Made by a program: the position numbers and the translations under genes. A model generated the notes under the pieces. The model saw nothing but the letters and a program-made list of their open reading frames with translations. It had not been told where the DNA came from and ran no database searches. From NCBI GenBank assembly GCA_046593925.1, contig JBKJQN010000027.1, forward strand, positions 1 through 47,318: a DNA stretch of 47,318 nt, written 5' to 3'. Of the stretch, positions 35,108-43,941 are shown in pieces. Source of the stretch: JAYVYM01 sp046593925. GTDB lineage: Bacteria > Actinomycetota > Actinomycetes > Mycobacteriales > SCTD01. Position 1 is the stretch's first letter. Every line of letters starts with the position of its first letter.

Positions 35108-36223
35108 ATGAGCCCGTCGGCCCTCGCGAGCCTGCCGCGTCCGGTGCACCGAGCCCTCTCGGCTGTGCCGCGGGCCCTGACCCGCGCGGTCCGGGACCCG
35201 CCGCGCCAGCAGCTGAGCCTGGGCGTGCTGACCGCGGTGTCGCTGTTCGCGCTGCTCTGCAGCCTGCGCTTCGGGGCCAACATCGTCCCGCCGAGCATGC
35301 AGGCGGTACCGCTGCTCGCCGGCGGCCTGATCCTCGGTCGGCGCTCCCTGCTGCGACTGTTCGGTGTCGTCGTGCTCGCGACGCTGGGCGTGTACGTCGG
35401 CCGGGAAGTCGATGAGGCCCCGCTGGGCGCACTGATCGTGGTCCTGGCGACCGCGCTGTTCGCCTGGGAGTCGGCCCGTTCCCGCGACGAGACCGGCCTC
35501 GGCGGGGTGCGCGGCGGCTCGGTGCTGGTGGAGCTGCGCCGGCGGCTGGAGCAGCAGGGCCGGCTACCTGCGCTCCCGGGCGGCTGGCACGCCGAGTGCG
35601 TCGTACGACCGGCCGGCGGTGGTCCGTTCTCGGGCGACTTCGTCGTCAGCTCACTGAGCGGCGACGACTCGCGGTTCGAGCTCGCTCTGGTCGACGTGTC
35701 AGGCAAGGGCGTCGACGCCGGCACCCGGGCACTGCTGCTGTCCGGCGCCCTGGGCGGCCTGCTGGGCCGTGCCCCGGAGCATTTCCTGCAGTCCGCCAAC
35801 GCCTACCTGGTACGCCAGGACTGGGAGGAGGGCTTCGCCACTGCGGTCCACCTCGTCCTGGACCTGCGCAGCGGCGACTACGCCGTCGACTCGGCCGGCC
35901 ACCCGCCGATCGCGCACTTCGACGCCAGCACCGGCCGGTGGGACCTGGCGGACGCCGACGGGGTGGTGCTCGGGCTGCTGCCGGACGTCTCCTATACCGC
36001 CTCCCGCGGTCGCCTCGACCGTGGCGACGCGCTGATCCTTTACACAGACGGGCTGGTGGAGATCCCGGGGCGTGACCTGTCGGTCGGCATCGACAAGCTG
36101 CTGGGCGAAGCCGAGCGGCTCGTGCCGGTCGGGTTCAAGGGTGGCGCCGGCACCTTGGTCACCCGGGTGGCCGGCACCTCACCCGACGACCGCGGGCTGG
36201 TGCTGATCTGGCGCAGCAGCTGA
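35108..36223 (+). CDS. Membrane PP2C (SpoIIE-type) serine phosphatase
   Basis: A 371-residue protein with three hydrophobic helices at about 38-125 (LGVLTAVSLFALLCSL, AVPLLAGGLILG, FGVVVLATLGVYVG/LIVVLATALFAWE) and a C-terminal SpoIIE/PP2C domain (150-370). Metal-binding and catalytic motifs are SGDFVV, ALVDVSGKGVDAG, VDSAGHPPIAHF and ILYTDGLVEIPGRDLSVG. Such enzymes often dephosphorylate anti-anti-sigma factors in RsbU-like switches. No anti-sigma or STAS gene is adjacent, so its partner is elsewhere. No sensor domain beyond the membrane part. Confidence 0.93.
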   Translation: MSPSALASLPRPVHRALSAVPRALTRAVRDPPRQQLSLGVLTAVSLFALLCSLRFGANIVPPSMQAVPLLAGGLILGRRSLLRLFGVVVLATLGVYVGREVDEAPLGALIVVLATALFAWESARSRDETGLGGVRGGSVLVELRRRLEQQGRLPALPGGWHAECVVRPAGGGPFSGDFVVSSLSGDDSRFELALVDVSGKGVDAGTRALLLSGALGGLLGRAPEHFLQSANAYLVRQDWEEGFATAVHLVLDLRSGDYAVDSAGHPPIAHFDASTGRWDLADADGVVLGLLPDVSYTASRGRLDRGDALILYTDGLVEIPGRDLSVGIDKLLGEAERLVPVGFKGGAGTLVTRVAGTSPDDRGLVLIWRSS

Positions 36224-36610
36224 GTCACGCCGCGACGATCTTCGCCTTGTCACGGCGTCAGGTACGACGTGCCGAGAGCTCTGACCATGAGGCGAGGGTC
36301 ACGCAGCCCGTCCGTGCCTGGTGCCTGTCTCAGCCGCCCAGGCGGCATCGATCGGTTATGGTTGGACACTGTCGTCCAAACGTCCGTACGCGGACGGCAT
36401 CCGCTAGCACGTGCTCGGTGGCCGGCGCTGTGACGCCGCCGCTGAACCTTTGCGGCCATGGCCCGGTGGCCCGGTCGGACGCCGCACCAGGCGTCTGCGG
36501 GAGTGGCGGTCCTGGCCGGCTCGGTGGGGTTGTCCGGACGCGACGAGTTGTCGCGGGCGGTCGAGTAGCGGGTCCCGGAAGCGGGACCCAGGAGATCGGA
36601 GGACAGCCGC
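36224..36610. promoter_or_regulatory. 387-bp upstream region of the SNF2 helicase with palindromes
   Basis: No gene seen. Three inverted repeats stand out: TTGGAC (36362-36367)/GTCCAA (36374-36379); CGTCCG (36381-36386)/CGGACG (36391-36396); and GGGTCCC (36570-36576)/GGGACCC (36583-36589), the last just before the ribosome site GGAGGA of the helicase gene. The first two are adjacent and share GTCC/GGAC half-sites, which looks like an operator; the third could fold in the 5' leader and influence translation. Confidence 0.4.
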
Positions 36611-38743
36611 GTGGCCACCCGAGACCGGCGTCCGTCGCGCGTACCGGCGGCTGCGCAGCCGGCGGCCCGCGGCCGCCCCGACGAGGCGATGCTGCCGGTA
36701 CTGGCCAAGGCCGTGCGCGACATCGAGCTGACCGTCCAGCGGAGTCGGGTGCGACCGGCGACGCGCGCGACCTTCCAGGCCGTCGCGCTGCTGGTGCGCG
36801 AGGAGCGCAGCCGGATCCAGTCGGCCGACACCGGGGAGTCGCGACGGGCCGAGCAGCTCCGGCGCCTCGACGGCATCGCCACGATCCTGGCGAGGGCGGC
36901 GGCGCGGGACGGCTCGCTGCTCGCGCTGCTGATCGAGGACGCGGAGCTGCTCCAGGGGACGGGGGCTGTCCTGCGTGAGCTGCGCCTCGCAGCTGGCCTC
37001 GAGCCGGCTACGACCGACGCCGCCCCCGGGCCCGCCGCGACCGCCTCCCCGAGGGCCGAGCGGCAAGTGGTCCCCCAGTCGGTCATCTCACGGCAGCTGG
37101 CCAACCCGTTCCTCGCGCCGGACTACTCCGCCGTCCGCGCGCCGGCCCCCCGGCCTCGACTGCTGGGCAACTGGGAGCTGCTCGGCCCGCTGCTCCGGTC
37201 ATTCGAGAACGCCGCCGGCGGGGCCGTGTCCTGCATGACCCTGCCCGAGCCGGCTGCGCTGAGGACCCGGTCCGCTCTGCCGTTGATGGCACACCAGGCG
37301 CAGGTGGTCGCCGCCGCCGCCCAAGGGCATCGGACCTTCCTGCTGGCCGACGAGCCCGGCCTGGGCAAGACCGCGGAGGCATTGCTCGCTGCCCAGGTCA
37401 CGGACGCCTACCCGCTGCTCGTCGTCGTGCCGAACGTCGTCAAGACCAACTGGGCGCGCGAGGTCGACCTCTGGACGCCCAGCCGACGCGCCACCGTCGT
37501 GCACGGCGACGGGGACACCATCGACGGTTTCTCCGATGTCGTGGTCGTCAACTACGAGGTGCTGGACCGACACGTCGGCTGGCTCGGCAGCTTCGGGTTC
37601 CGCGGGATGGTCGTTGACGAGGCCCACTTCATCAAGAACAAGGGCTCCCAGCGCTCCCAACACGTGCTGGAGCTGTCCGAGCGGATCCGGGCCCGTACGG
37701 TGCGACCGCTGCTGATGGCGCTGACCGGGACCCCGCTGATCAACGACATCGAGGACTTCCTGGCGATCTGGCAGTTCCTCGGGTGGATCGGGGAGACCGA
37801 GCCCGGCCCCGAGCTGATGGCGGCCCTGGAGCGCAACGGCCTGACGCCGGTGGACCGCGGCTTCTCCCCGGCCGCCCGGGCGGCGGTCATCGACCTCGGG
37901 ATCGTCCGGCGACGCAAGGTGGACGTGGCGGCCGACATCCCCGCCCGGCGGATCGCCGACCTGCCGGTGGAGCTCGAGGGCCCCGTGGGCCGCTCGATCC
38001 GCGACGGCGAGCGGGTGCTGGCCCGCCGCCTCGTCAAGCGCTACCGGAGCGCGCTGGAGGCGCGTACCTCAGGTGTGGTCGTCGACGGGATCGACCTGGA
38101 CCTGGTACGCCGGGTCGCCGGCTGGGAGCGGCAGGACACCGAGGAGACCAGCGGCGAGAACGTCTTCAGCATGTTGCGGCGGATCGGTCAGGCCAAGGCC
38201 GGGCCGGCCGCCGACTACACCGCCCAGCTGGCCCGCAACGTGGGCAAGGTCGTCTTCTTCGCCAAACATGTGGACGTGATGGACGCTGCGGAGCAGACCT
38301 TCACCCAGCGGGGTCTGGGCTACTGCTCGATCCGGGGGGACCAGACCTCACGCGTGCGGCAGCGGAACATCGACGCGTTCGTCAACGATCCGGCGGTCGC
38401 GGTCGCGGTGTGCTCGCTGACAGCCGCGGGCGTCGGCCTGAACCTGCAGGTCGCGTCGAACGTCGTGCTTGCCGAGCTCTCCTGGACGCACGCGGAGCAG
38501 ACGCAGGCGATCGACCGGATCCACCGGATCGGCCAGGACCAGCCCGTCACGGCCTGGCGGATCATCGCCGCCCAGACCATCGACGCGCGCATCGCCGACC
38601 TGATCGACGACAAGGCGGGCCTGGCGGCCAGGGCGCTCGACGGCTCGGACGAGGACCTGCCCTCGGCCGTCGACCTGCAGCTCGAGGCCCTCGTCGGGCT
38701 GCTCACCGACGCGCTGACCGACGCCGCCGCCCAGCCGTCCTGA
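36611..38743 (+). CDS. SNF2-family DEAD/DEAH helicase-like ATPase
   Basis: A 710-residue SF2 ATPase. The N-terminal ~200 residues are unique, helical and Arg-rich. Motif I is DEPGLGKTAEAL (Lys253), motif II is VDEAH (336-339), motif III is MALTGTPLIND, and the C-terminal lobe has VFFAKHVDVMDAAEQTF, CSLTAAGVGLNLQVASNVVL and the SNF2-type motif VI QAIDRIHRIGQ. Such proteins translocate on dsDNA and remodel protein-DNA complexes; SMARCAL1-like annealing helicases are the closest eukaryotic analogues. GTG 36611 has GGAGGA upstream. No nuclease or methylase neighbour, so a defence role is not supported here. Confidence 0.92.
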   Translation: MATRDRRPSRVPAAAQPAARGRPDEAMLPVLAKAVRDIELTVQRSRVRPATRATFQAVALLVREERSRIQSADTGESRRAEQLRRLDGIATILARAAARDGSLLALLIEDAELLQGTGAVLRELRLAAGLEPATTDAAPGPAATASPRAERQVVPQSVISRQLANPFLAPDYSAVRAPAPRPRLLGNWELLGPLLRSFENAAGGAVSCMTLPEPAALRTRSALPLMAHQAQVVAAAAQGHRTFLLADEPGLGKTAEALLAAQVTDAYPLLVVVPNVVKTNWAREVDLWTPSRRATVVHGDGDTIDGFSDVVVVNYEVLDRHVGWLGSFGFRGMVVDEAHFIKNKGSQRSQHVLELSERIRARTVRPLLMALTGTPLINDIEDFLAIWQFLGWIGETEPGPELMAALERNGLTPVDRGFSPAARAAVIDLGIVRRRKVDVAADIPARRIADLPVELEGPVGRSIRDGERVLARRLVKRYRSALEARTSGVVVDGIDLDLVRRVAGWERQDTEETSGENVFSMLRRIGQAKAGPAADYTAQLARNVGKVVFFAKHVDVMDAAEQTFTQRGLGYCSIRGDQTSRVRQRNIDAFVNDPAVAVAVCSLTAAGVGLNLQVASNVVLAELSWTHAEQTQAIDRIHRIGQDQPVTAWRIIAAQTIDARIADLIDDKAGLAARALDGSDEDLPSAVDLQLEALVGLLTDALTDAAAQPS

Positions 38744-38780
38744 CGCGTCCCGGCCCCCGAGACCGTCGGCGAGCTCCGCC

Positions 38781-38857
38781 TCCCCTTTGCCGGTGCACTT
38801 CCGGGGCACCCTGGAGTGCACCGGCAAAGGGGAAGTGACCTGTCGAAGGGGAAGGCA
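38781..38857. terminator. Long hairpin of the AAGGGG-GTGCAC family between convergent genes
   Basis: CCCCTTTGCCGGTGCACT (38782-38799) pairs perfectly with 38815-38832 over 18 bp (19 with flanking T-A), loop of 15 bases. It is followed by a CGAAGGGGAAG unit at 38844. It lies between the stops of the helicase gene (+) and aat (-), so it probably ends both transcripts. Same building blocks as the repeat at 17166-17265. Confidence 0.8.
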
Positions 38858-38865
38858 ACGCAGGC

Positions 38866-39630
38866 TCACGGCACAGCAGGACCCGCGAGCCGGGCGACGG
38901 GCCGGCGGCCGGCGGGCAGCGCGCCGGGCTGGTCCCGCAGGACGTGCAGGGCCGCGACGTACTCGCTGCGGGCGACCACCACCTGCCCCAGGCTCGCCAG
39001 GTGTTCGGTCTGCTGCTGGGTGTCGATCAGCGCCACGTCACCCTCGACCAGGCGGGCCACGAGGTCGACCAGGGCGACCTTCGAGGCATCGGTTTCGCGG
39101 TGGAACATCGACTCCCCGCTGAACACCCGCCCGGTGAGGACGCCGTACAGACCCCCGACCAGCCGGTCGTCGTCCCACACCTCGAGGCTGTGCGCGACGC
39201 CCAGCCGGTGCAGGTCGCTGTACGCCTGTCGTACGCGGCCGGTGATCCAGGTGTCCTCGCGGTCGGCGCACCCCGCGACGACGTCGGTGAACGCGGCGTC
39301 GACGGTGCTCTGCCAGCCGCACCGGCGCAGCCGCTGGCGCAGTGACCGCGGCACCCGCAGCAGGTGCGGCAGCACGACCGCCCGCGGCTCCGGGGAGCAC
39401 CAGGGCACCAGCCCGTCGCTGCCGGACAGGACGGGCACCCGGCCGCTTCGAGCGAGCCGCCGGGCCGAGCGGTCCAGCGCGGCCGCGTGCGGCCCGGACG
39501 GTGGCCAGGGGAAGCAGCCGGCGCGGTAGGCCGCGACCAGGGTCTCCGGTTCCAGCGTGCCGCCGAGCGCGACCAGGTCGCGGGGCGTGTTCACCACGTC
39601 GAGGCCCTCGAAGAAGGCGGCGGGCCGCAT
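38866..39630 (-). CDS. aat: Leucyl/phenylalanyl-tRNA-protein transferase
   Basis: N-end-rule enzyme of about 254 residues that adds Leu or Phe to N-terminal Arg/Lys and marks proteins for ClpS/ClpAP. It has GGTLEPETLVAAYRAGCFPW, WCSPEPRAVV, TWITGRVRQAYSDLHRLGVAHSLEVWDDDRLVGGLYGV, VFSGESMFHRETDASKVALVDL and LIDTQQQTEHLASLG. ATG 39630 (MRPAAFFEG) follows the preceding stop by four bases; a TTG at 39645 overlapping that stop is possible. It is co-directional with the small anchored-protein gene. Confidence 0.94.
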   Translation of the reverse strand: MRPAAFFEGLDVVNTPRDLVALGGTLEPETLVAAYRAGCFPWPPSGPHAAALDRSARRLARSGRVPVLSGSDGLVPWCSPEPRAVVLPHLLRVPRSLRQRLRRCGWQSTVDAAFTDVVAGCADREDTWITGRVRQAYSDLHRLGVAHSLEVWDDDRLVGGLYGVLTGRVFSGESMFHRETDASKVALVDLVARLVEGDVALIDTQQQTEHLASLGQVVVARSEYVAALHVLRDQPGALPAGRRPVARLAGPAVP

Positions 39631-39634
39631 CGGC

Positions 39635-40123
39635 TCAGGGGGCAACGGTCAGTGCCTGCGGCACTGCGCAGGTCGCGACGCCCACCATCCCCATCCGGTC
39701 GGTGATCGGCCGACCGTCCTGAACGGGCGGCGCGAAGGGCCCGGTCGCGCCCGCTGCGGCGTACGCCAGCCGCGCGTCGGCGAGCGCGGTCCAGTCTGAC
39801 AGCCACTGCTCGGCCGGCACGTCCTTGCGCAGCGCCGACTCGCCAACCGCCCGGACGGAGGTGACCAGGTCGCGGACCGACCGGTTCTGCACGGCGAGCC
39901 GCTCGAGCCGCTCGGGCTGCGACGCGCCGGGGGCCAGCGGCGGGAGGGCGTCCAGATCGGCACGCAGCCGGGCGCAGGCCGTTGACGCGGCGCCGCGTAC
40001 CGGCTCGACATCCAGGGTGTCCGGCCGGTCCTTCGTCGTATCCAGCGCAAACGCCGTGACGTAGACGCCGACAGTGGCCACCGCGACGACACCGAGCAGC
40101 AGCGCCGTACGGGTCGAGGGCAT
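39635..40123 (-). CDS. Hypothetical protein with N-terminal membrane anchor
   Basis: A 162-residue protein from ATG 40123. One hydrophobic segment (TALLLGVVAVATVGVYVTAFAL, residues ~5-26) is followed by a hydrophilic, helical, Ala/Arg/Asp-rich extracytoplasmic part with two Cys (STACARL and VATCAVP) that could form a disulfide. It has no lipobox at the end of the hydrophobic stretch, so it is an uncleaved anchor or an ordinary signal. I do not recognise a family. It ends four bases before the aat start and is probably co-transcribed with aat. Confidence 0.75.
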   Translation of the reverse strand: MPSTRTALLLGVVAVATVGVYVTAFALDTTKDRPDTLDVEPVRGAASTACARLRADLDALPPLAPGASQPERLERLAVQNRSVRDLVTSVRAVGESALRKDVPAEQWLSDWTALADARLAYAAAGATGPFAPPVQDGRPITDRMGMVGVATCAVPQALTVAP

Positions 40124-40222
40124 GTGCCATCCTCGCGCAGCCCATGACCGACGCATCGCCGGTGTGACCTACCTCCTCGGAAGAACGGGGACATTCGCCC
40201 GCACGTACCGCATCCTGGGTGC

Positions 40223-40471
40223 ATGGGCAGGGACATCTTCGCGGTACGCCGGCGGTTGCCCGGTGATGTCTGCGAGCAGTGCGGCGCCGTCGTCGACCGC
40301 GTCTGGCTGGTCCCCGGCGACGTCCTCGACAGCTGCGCGGCGTGCTTCCAGAGCGCCACCGGCCAGCTCCCCGTCTACGAGCAGGGCCACAGCTCGGTAC
40401 CGACGCCGGTGCTGCGCGCGACCCGGCCGGCCTCGTTCTACCTGCGGGTCGACGGCCGCCGGCCAGCCTGA
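40223..40471 (+). CDS. Small zinc-ribbon-like protein
   Basis: An 82-residue protein with two CxxC knuckles 18 residues apart, CEQC and CAAC, in DVCEQCGAVVDRVWLVPGDVLDSCAACFQS, a treble-clef/zinc-ribbon pattern. ATG 40223 (MGRDIFAVRRRLPG) follows GGGTGC with only a weak ribosome site. It lies 146 bp upstream of the alcohol dehydrogenase gene on the same strand and could be part of that locus. No similarity that I can name; metal binding is inferred from the cysteines. Confidence 0.65.
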   Translation: MGRDIFAVRRRLPGDVCEQCGAVVDRVWLVPGDVLDSCAACFQSATGQLPVYEQGHSSVPTPVLRATRPASFYLRVDGRRPA

Positions 40472-40616
40472 CCTGCGCCGCTCACCGGCCGGTCGGGCGG
40501 GCCGGAGAACCCTCCGTGCGGACGGCCCGGACACGCTGTACCGACCCCGGACTGGTCGGCACCACGCCCTGTCCGTAGGTTGCCGTTGTGGCCCACGCCA
40601 CAGACGGAGGTCGACC

Positions 40617-41903
40617 GTGCTGACGCAGCCCCCGCTGCCCGACTCCCTGTCCCGGGTCGTCCCGCTCCCGCCGGGCTCGGGCGACGTTCTCGCCCACCCC
40701 GCGGCGCGGGGCCGCGTCCCGGCCCAGCCCGCCGCCCGCGACCGCTGGCCGCGCGGCGTCGCGAAGTACGTCGTCCCGGAGATCGTCTTCGGGGCGGGCG
40801 TCCTGGACGAGATCGGCCACGCCGCACGACGCCTCGGCGCGGTACGCCCACTGCTCGTGACCGATGCCGGCGTGCTCGCCGCTGGCTGGGGCGAGATCGC
40901 CCTGGCCCAGCTGCGGGCGGTGGGCCTGTTGCCGGTGGTGTGGAGCGCCGTCACGCCCAACCCGAAGGACCACGAGGTGGCGGCCGGGGCTGTCGCCTAC
41001 CTCGAGGGCGGCTGCGACGTCCTGGTGGCTGTCGGCGGGGGCAGCGTCATCGACGCCGCGAAGGCCATCGCCGTGCTGGTCAGTAACGGCGGCGACGTCT
41101 TCGACTACGAGGGCATCGACCTGATCCCGCGGCCGATCCCGCCGCTGGTGGCCGCTCCCACGACCGCGGGCACGGGCGCCGATGTCTCCCAGTTCGCGGT
41201 GATCACCGACACCGTGCGGGGTCTCAAGGCGACCCTGATCGGCAAGACCCTGGTGCCCGACATCTCGCTGACCGACCCCAAGCTGCTCGTCACGATGCCC
41301 GAGTGGCTGGCGGCGACGACCGGCCTGGACGCGCTCACCCACGGGGTGGAGGCCTACGTCAGCCGGGCGGCTAGCTTTCTCACCGACGAGCACGCGCTGT
41401 CCGCGGTGGCCCTGGTCGGGCGGCATCTGCGGCACAGCGTCCACGACCCGCGCGACGCGCAGGCCCGGACCGGGATGGCCAGGGCCAGCCTGTCGGCCGG
41501 GCTGGCGTTCACCAACGCGATCCTCGGTGCCGCGCACGCCATCAGCCACCAGATCGGCGGCAAGCTCGACCTGCCGCACGGGATGGTCAACGCCGTCCTG
41601 CTGCCGCACGTCGTGCGCTTCAACGCCGCCGACGACCCGACCCGGTTCCGGCCGCTGGCCGACGCCCTGGGCGTGCCCGACGCCGGCCGCCTCGCCGACG
41701 ACGAGGTGGGCGACGCCCTCGCCCAGGACATCGCCACCCTGGCGGCATCGATCGGTGCGCCCAAGACGCTCGGCGAGATCGGCGTGACCGAGGGCGACCT
41801 GGCCGCTTTCGCGCGGCAGACGCTCGCCGACGCGTGCCTCACGACCAACCCGCGGGCGGTCTGCGAAGACGATGTGACCGCCATCCTGCGGGCAGCGATG
41901 TGA
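40617..41903 (+). CDS. Iron-type (group III) alcohol dehydrogenase, possible mycofactocin/NDMA-dependent type
   Basis: A 428-residue group III alcohol dehydrogenase. A ~48-residue Pro/Arg-rich N-terminal extension precedes the fold start AKYVVPEIVFGAGVL. The nucleotide-binding motif is VGGGSVIDAAKA (139-150). Metal ligands by alignment with FucO are Asp238 and His242 (TTGLDALTHGVEAY), His307 (AAHAISHQIGG) and His321 (LPHGMVNA). GTG 40617 has GGAGG six bases upstream. It is coupled by a GTGA overlap to a histidine kinase gene. The arrangement adh-kinase-regulator, near a MftM-like methyltransferase, recalls the mno/MnoSR region of Mycolicibacterium, so tightly bound NAD(H) re-oxidised by mycofactocin is plausible. 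Substrate (methanol, propanediol or other alcohols) is undetermined. Confidence 0.9.
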   Translation: MLTQPPLPDSLSRVVPLPPGSGDVLAHPAARGRVPAQPAARDRWPRGVAKYVVPEIVFGAGVLDEIGHAARRLGAVRPLLVTDAGVLAAGWGEIALAQLRAVGLLPVVWSAVTPNPKDHEVAAGAVAYLEGGCDVLVAVGGGSVIDAAKAIAVLVSNGGDVFDYEGIDLIPRPIPPLVAAPTTAGTGADVSQFAVITDTVRGLKATLIGKTLVPDISLTDPKLLVTMPEWLAATTGLDALTHGVEAYVSRAASFLTDEHALSAVALVGRHLRHSVHDPRDAQARTGMARASLSAGLAFTNAILGAAHAISHQIGGKLDLPHGMVNAVLLPHVVRFNAADDPTRFRPLADALGVPDAGRLADDEVGDALAQDIATLAASIGAPKTLGEIGVTEGDLAAFARQTLADACLTTNPRAVCEDDVTAILRAAM

Positions 41904-43264
41904 CTCCCGCCCGGGACGCGGCTGTCGCTCCCCGGCCGGCTGCCTTCGACGACCTGCTCGGCGTCCGGTCGTCCAAGAGCCGCTACTACAGCGAGTACCG
42001 GCACAGCACGCAGGACCTCCAGCGCGCCCTCGTGGCGGTCAACGCGGTCTCCTGGGTGCTCGCCGATGCCGCGGGCGACGCGCGCTACCTGGTCGACAGC
42101 ACGCTGCCGGTGATTGCCCGGCTGCTGGGCGCCCGCGCCGTCGTGCTGGTGTCCGCCCATCCGGCGCTCGGCGGCGCCCGGATCTGCGTCCCGTCGCTGC
42201 ACCCGCGCGAGGCGGAGCGGCCCGACGACGACCTCGCCGACGACGTCGTACGCCAGGCAGAGCGGCTGGTCGTCGACTGCCCGCCCACCGGCGTCCTGCG
42301 GCTGGTCGCCGAGCTCGGCGCGGTGCTGCTGCTGGCCCCGCTGCCCCGCAGCGGGCAGGCCGACGGCTACGTCGTCGCCGCGGTGCCGCAGTCGGTACGC
42401 CCGGACGGCACCGACCTCGCCATCCTCGGCACACTGACCAACCAGCTGGCCGGGGCGATCGAGAGCAGTCGGCGGTTGGCCGCGTCCGAGGCGTCGCGGC
42501 TGGCGGCGGACGACGCCCTGCTCGCCGCGGCCGAGCAGGCCAGGGCGCTGGCCCGCCGCAACCAGCTGCTCAAGCAGGCCAGGCACGAGCTGGTCGGGGC
42601 GCGCGAGGCGCAGGTCCTGGCCGAGGAGCGCCAGCGGATCGCCCGCGACCTGCACGACAGCGTGGCCCAGCACGTCCTGTCGATGGGGATGCAGGTCGAG
42701 TGGTGCCGCGCCGAGAGCCAGCAGCGCGAGGTCGCCGAGCGACTGACCGAGATCAAGCAGCTGGCCCGCTCCACCGTCGACAGCATTCGCGCGGCGATCT
42801 TCGAGCTGAGCAGCGGCGACGACCTGCAGATCCACGGCCTGCTCGCTGCCCTGCAACGACTCGCCGACCAGCACCGCATCCACGGCCTGACCATGGAAGT
42901 GCGTAGCAGCGGCCGACCCCGCTGGCCGCTGCCCTCGCAGGTGGAGCGGGCGTTGTACATGGTGGTGAAGGAGGCGCTGTTCAACACGGTCGTCCACGCC
43001 GAGGCCGACCGCGCGTGCGTCGAGCTCGCGTACCGCCCCGGCGAGGTCCAGGTGCAGGTCAGCGACAACGGCCAGGGCCGGGCGGACGTGCTGCTGCGGT
43101 GCCTGGAACAGGCTCGCCTCGCGACCACCGACGGTTACCATCGCGGCCTCGGCAACATCCAGGAGCGCATCCGCCAGGTCCATGGCCGGCTGACGATCTG
43201 CGACCAGCCCGCCGGCGGCGTCCTCCTGCGGGTGCGCGTACCGCTGCAGGAGGAGTCCCGATGA
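41900..43264 (+). CDS. GAF-domain sensor histidine kinase (MadS/MnoS-like)
   Basis: A 454-residue cytoplasmic histidine kinase without transmembrane helices. The N-terminus LLGVRSSKSRYYSEYRHSTQDLQ is followed by a GAF-like sensor (~45-200), a coiled coil (ESSRRLAASEASRLAADDALL...), and a HisKA_3 phosphoacceptor His252 in RQRIARDLHDSVAQHVLSMG. The HATPase_c domain contains VVKEALFNTVVHAEADRACVEL (N box), SDNGQG (G1) and GLGNIQERI (G2). GTG 41900 overlaps the dehydrogenase stop and its own TGA overlaps the regulator ATG, so all three are made in step. It probably senses a cytosolic alcohol, aldehyde or redox signal. Confidence 0.94.
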   Translation: MTPARDAAVAPRPAAFDDLLGVRSSKSRYYSEYRHSTQDLQRALVAVNAVSWVLADAAGDARYLVDSTLPVIARLLGARAVVLVSAHPALGGARICVPSLHPREAERPDDDLADDVVRQAERLVVDCPPTGVLRLVAELGAVLLLAPLPRSGQADGYVVAAVPQSVRPDGTDLAILGTLTNQLAGAIESSRRLAASEASRLAADDALLAAAEQARALARRNQLLKQARHELVGAREAQVLAEERQRIARDLHDSVAQHVLSMGMQVEWCRAESQQREVAERLTEIKQLARSTVDSIRAAIFELSSGDDLQIHGLLAALQRLADQHRIHGLTMEVRSSGRPRWPLPSQVERALYMVVKEALFNTVVHAEADRACVELAYRPGEVQVQVSDNGQGRADVLLRCLEQARLATTDGYHRGLGNIQERIRQVHGRLTICDQPAGGVLLRVRVPLQEESR

Positions 43265-43938
43265 CCGGCGCAGCCCCGGCCCCCGCCGAGACCCGCTCCA
43301 CACGGCTGGTGATCGTCGACGACCACGCGATCATCCGGCAGGGCCTGCGGACGATGCTGGAGCGCGAGGACGAGCTGCTCGTGGTGGCTGAGGCCGGCAC
43401 CGCGCAGGAGGCCCGTGACGCCGTCCGCGAGCACCGGCCCGACGTCGTGCTGCTCGACCTCAAGCTGGGCGAGGACGACGACGCCGGGCTGACCGTGTGC
43501 CGACAGCTGACCGCCGAGGACCCGACGGTCCGCGTGCTCGTGCTCACCACGTTCCTGAACGAGCGGCTGGTCGTGGAGGCCATCCGCAGCGGGGCCAAGG
43601 GCTACGTCCTGAAAGACGTCGACGCCGGCGCCCTGGTCCGCAGCATCCGTGCGGTACGGGCCGGCGAGAGCGCCTTCGACAGCCATGCGGCGGCCGTGGT
43701 CGTCCGCACGATGTCCGGTGAGGGCGCCCGCGAGCCGGCCGTGACCTTCACCGCCCGCGAGTCCGAGGTCGTCCGGCTGCTCGCGCACGGGCTCTCGAAC
43801 AAGCAGATCGGCCAATCGCTGTTCATCAGCGAGACAACGGTGAAGTTCCACGTCCACAACGTCATGGAGAAGCTCGGCGTGAAGCGCCGGGCCGAGGTCG
43901 TCTACCGCTCCGGCCAGCTCGGCCTGCTGCAGATGTAG
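43261..43938 (+). CDS. NarL/LuxR-type response regulator (MadR/MnoR-like)
   Basis: A 225-residue response regulator. The receiver domain has the acidic pair Asp20-Asp21 (IVDDHAIIRQGL), phosphoacceptor Asp66 (VVLLDLKLG), Thr in VLTTF and Lys in YVLKD. A LuxR-type helix-turn-helix follows: FTARESEVVRLLAHGLSNKQIGQSLFISETTVKFHVHNVMEKLGVKRR. ATGA overlap with the kinase gene makes them a cognate pair. It most likely activates its own operon and possibly the convergent moxR-vwa-methyltransferase operon; no operator is identified. Confidence 0.95.
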   Translation: MTGAAPAPAETRSTRLVIVDDHAIIRQGLRTMLEREDELLVVAEAGTAQEARDAVREHRPDVVLLDLKLGEDDDAGLTVCRQLTAEDPTVRVLVLTTFLNERLVVEAIRSGAKGYVLKDVDAGALVRSIRAVRAGESAFDSHAAAVVVRTMSGEGAREPAVTFTARESEVVRLLAHGLSNKQIGQSLFISETTVKFHVHNVMEKLGVKRRAEVVYRSGQLGLLQM

Positions 43939-43941
43939 CGG

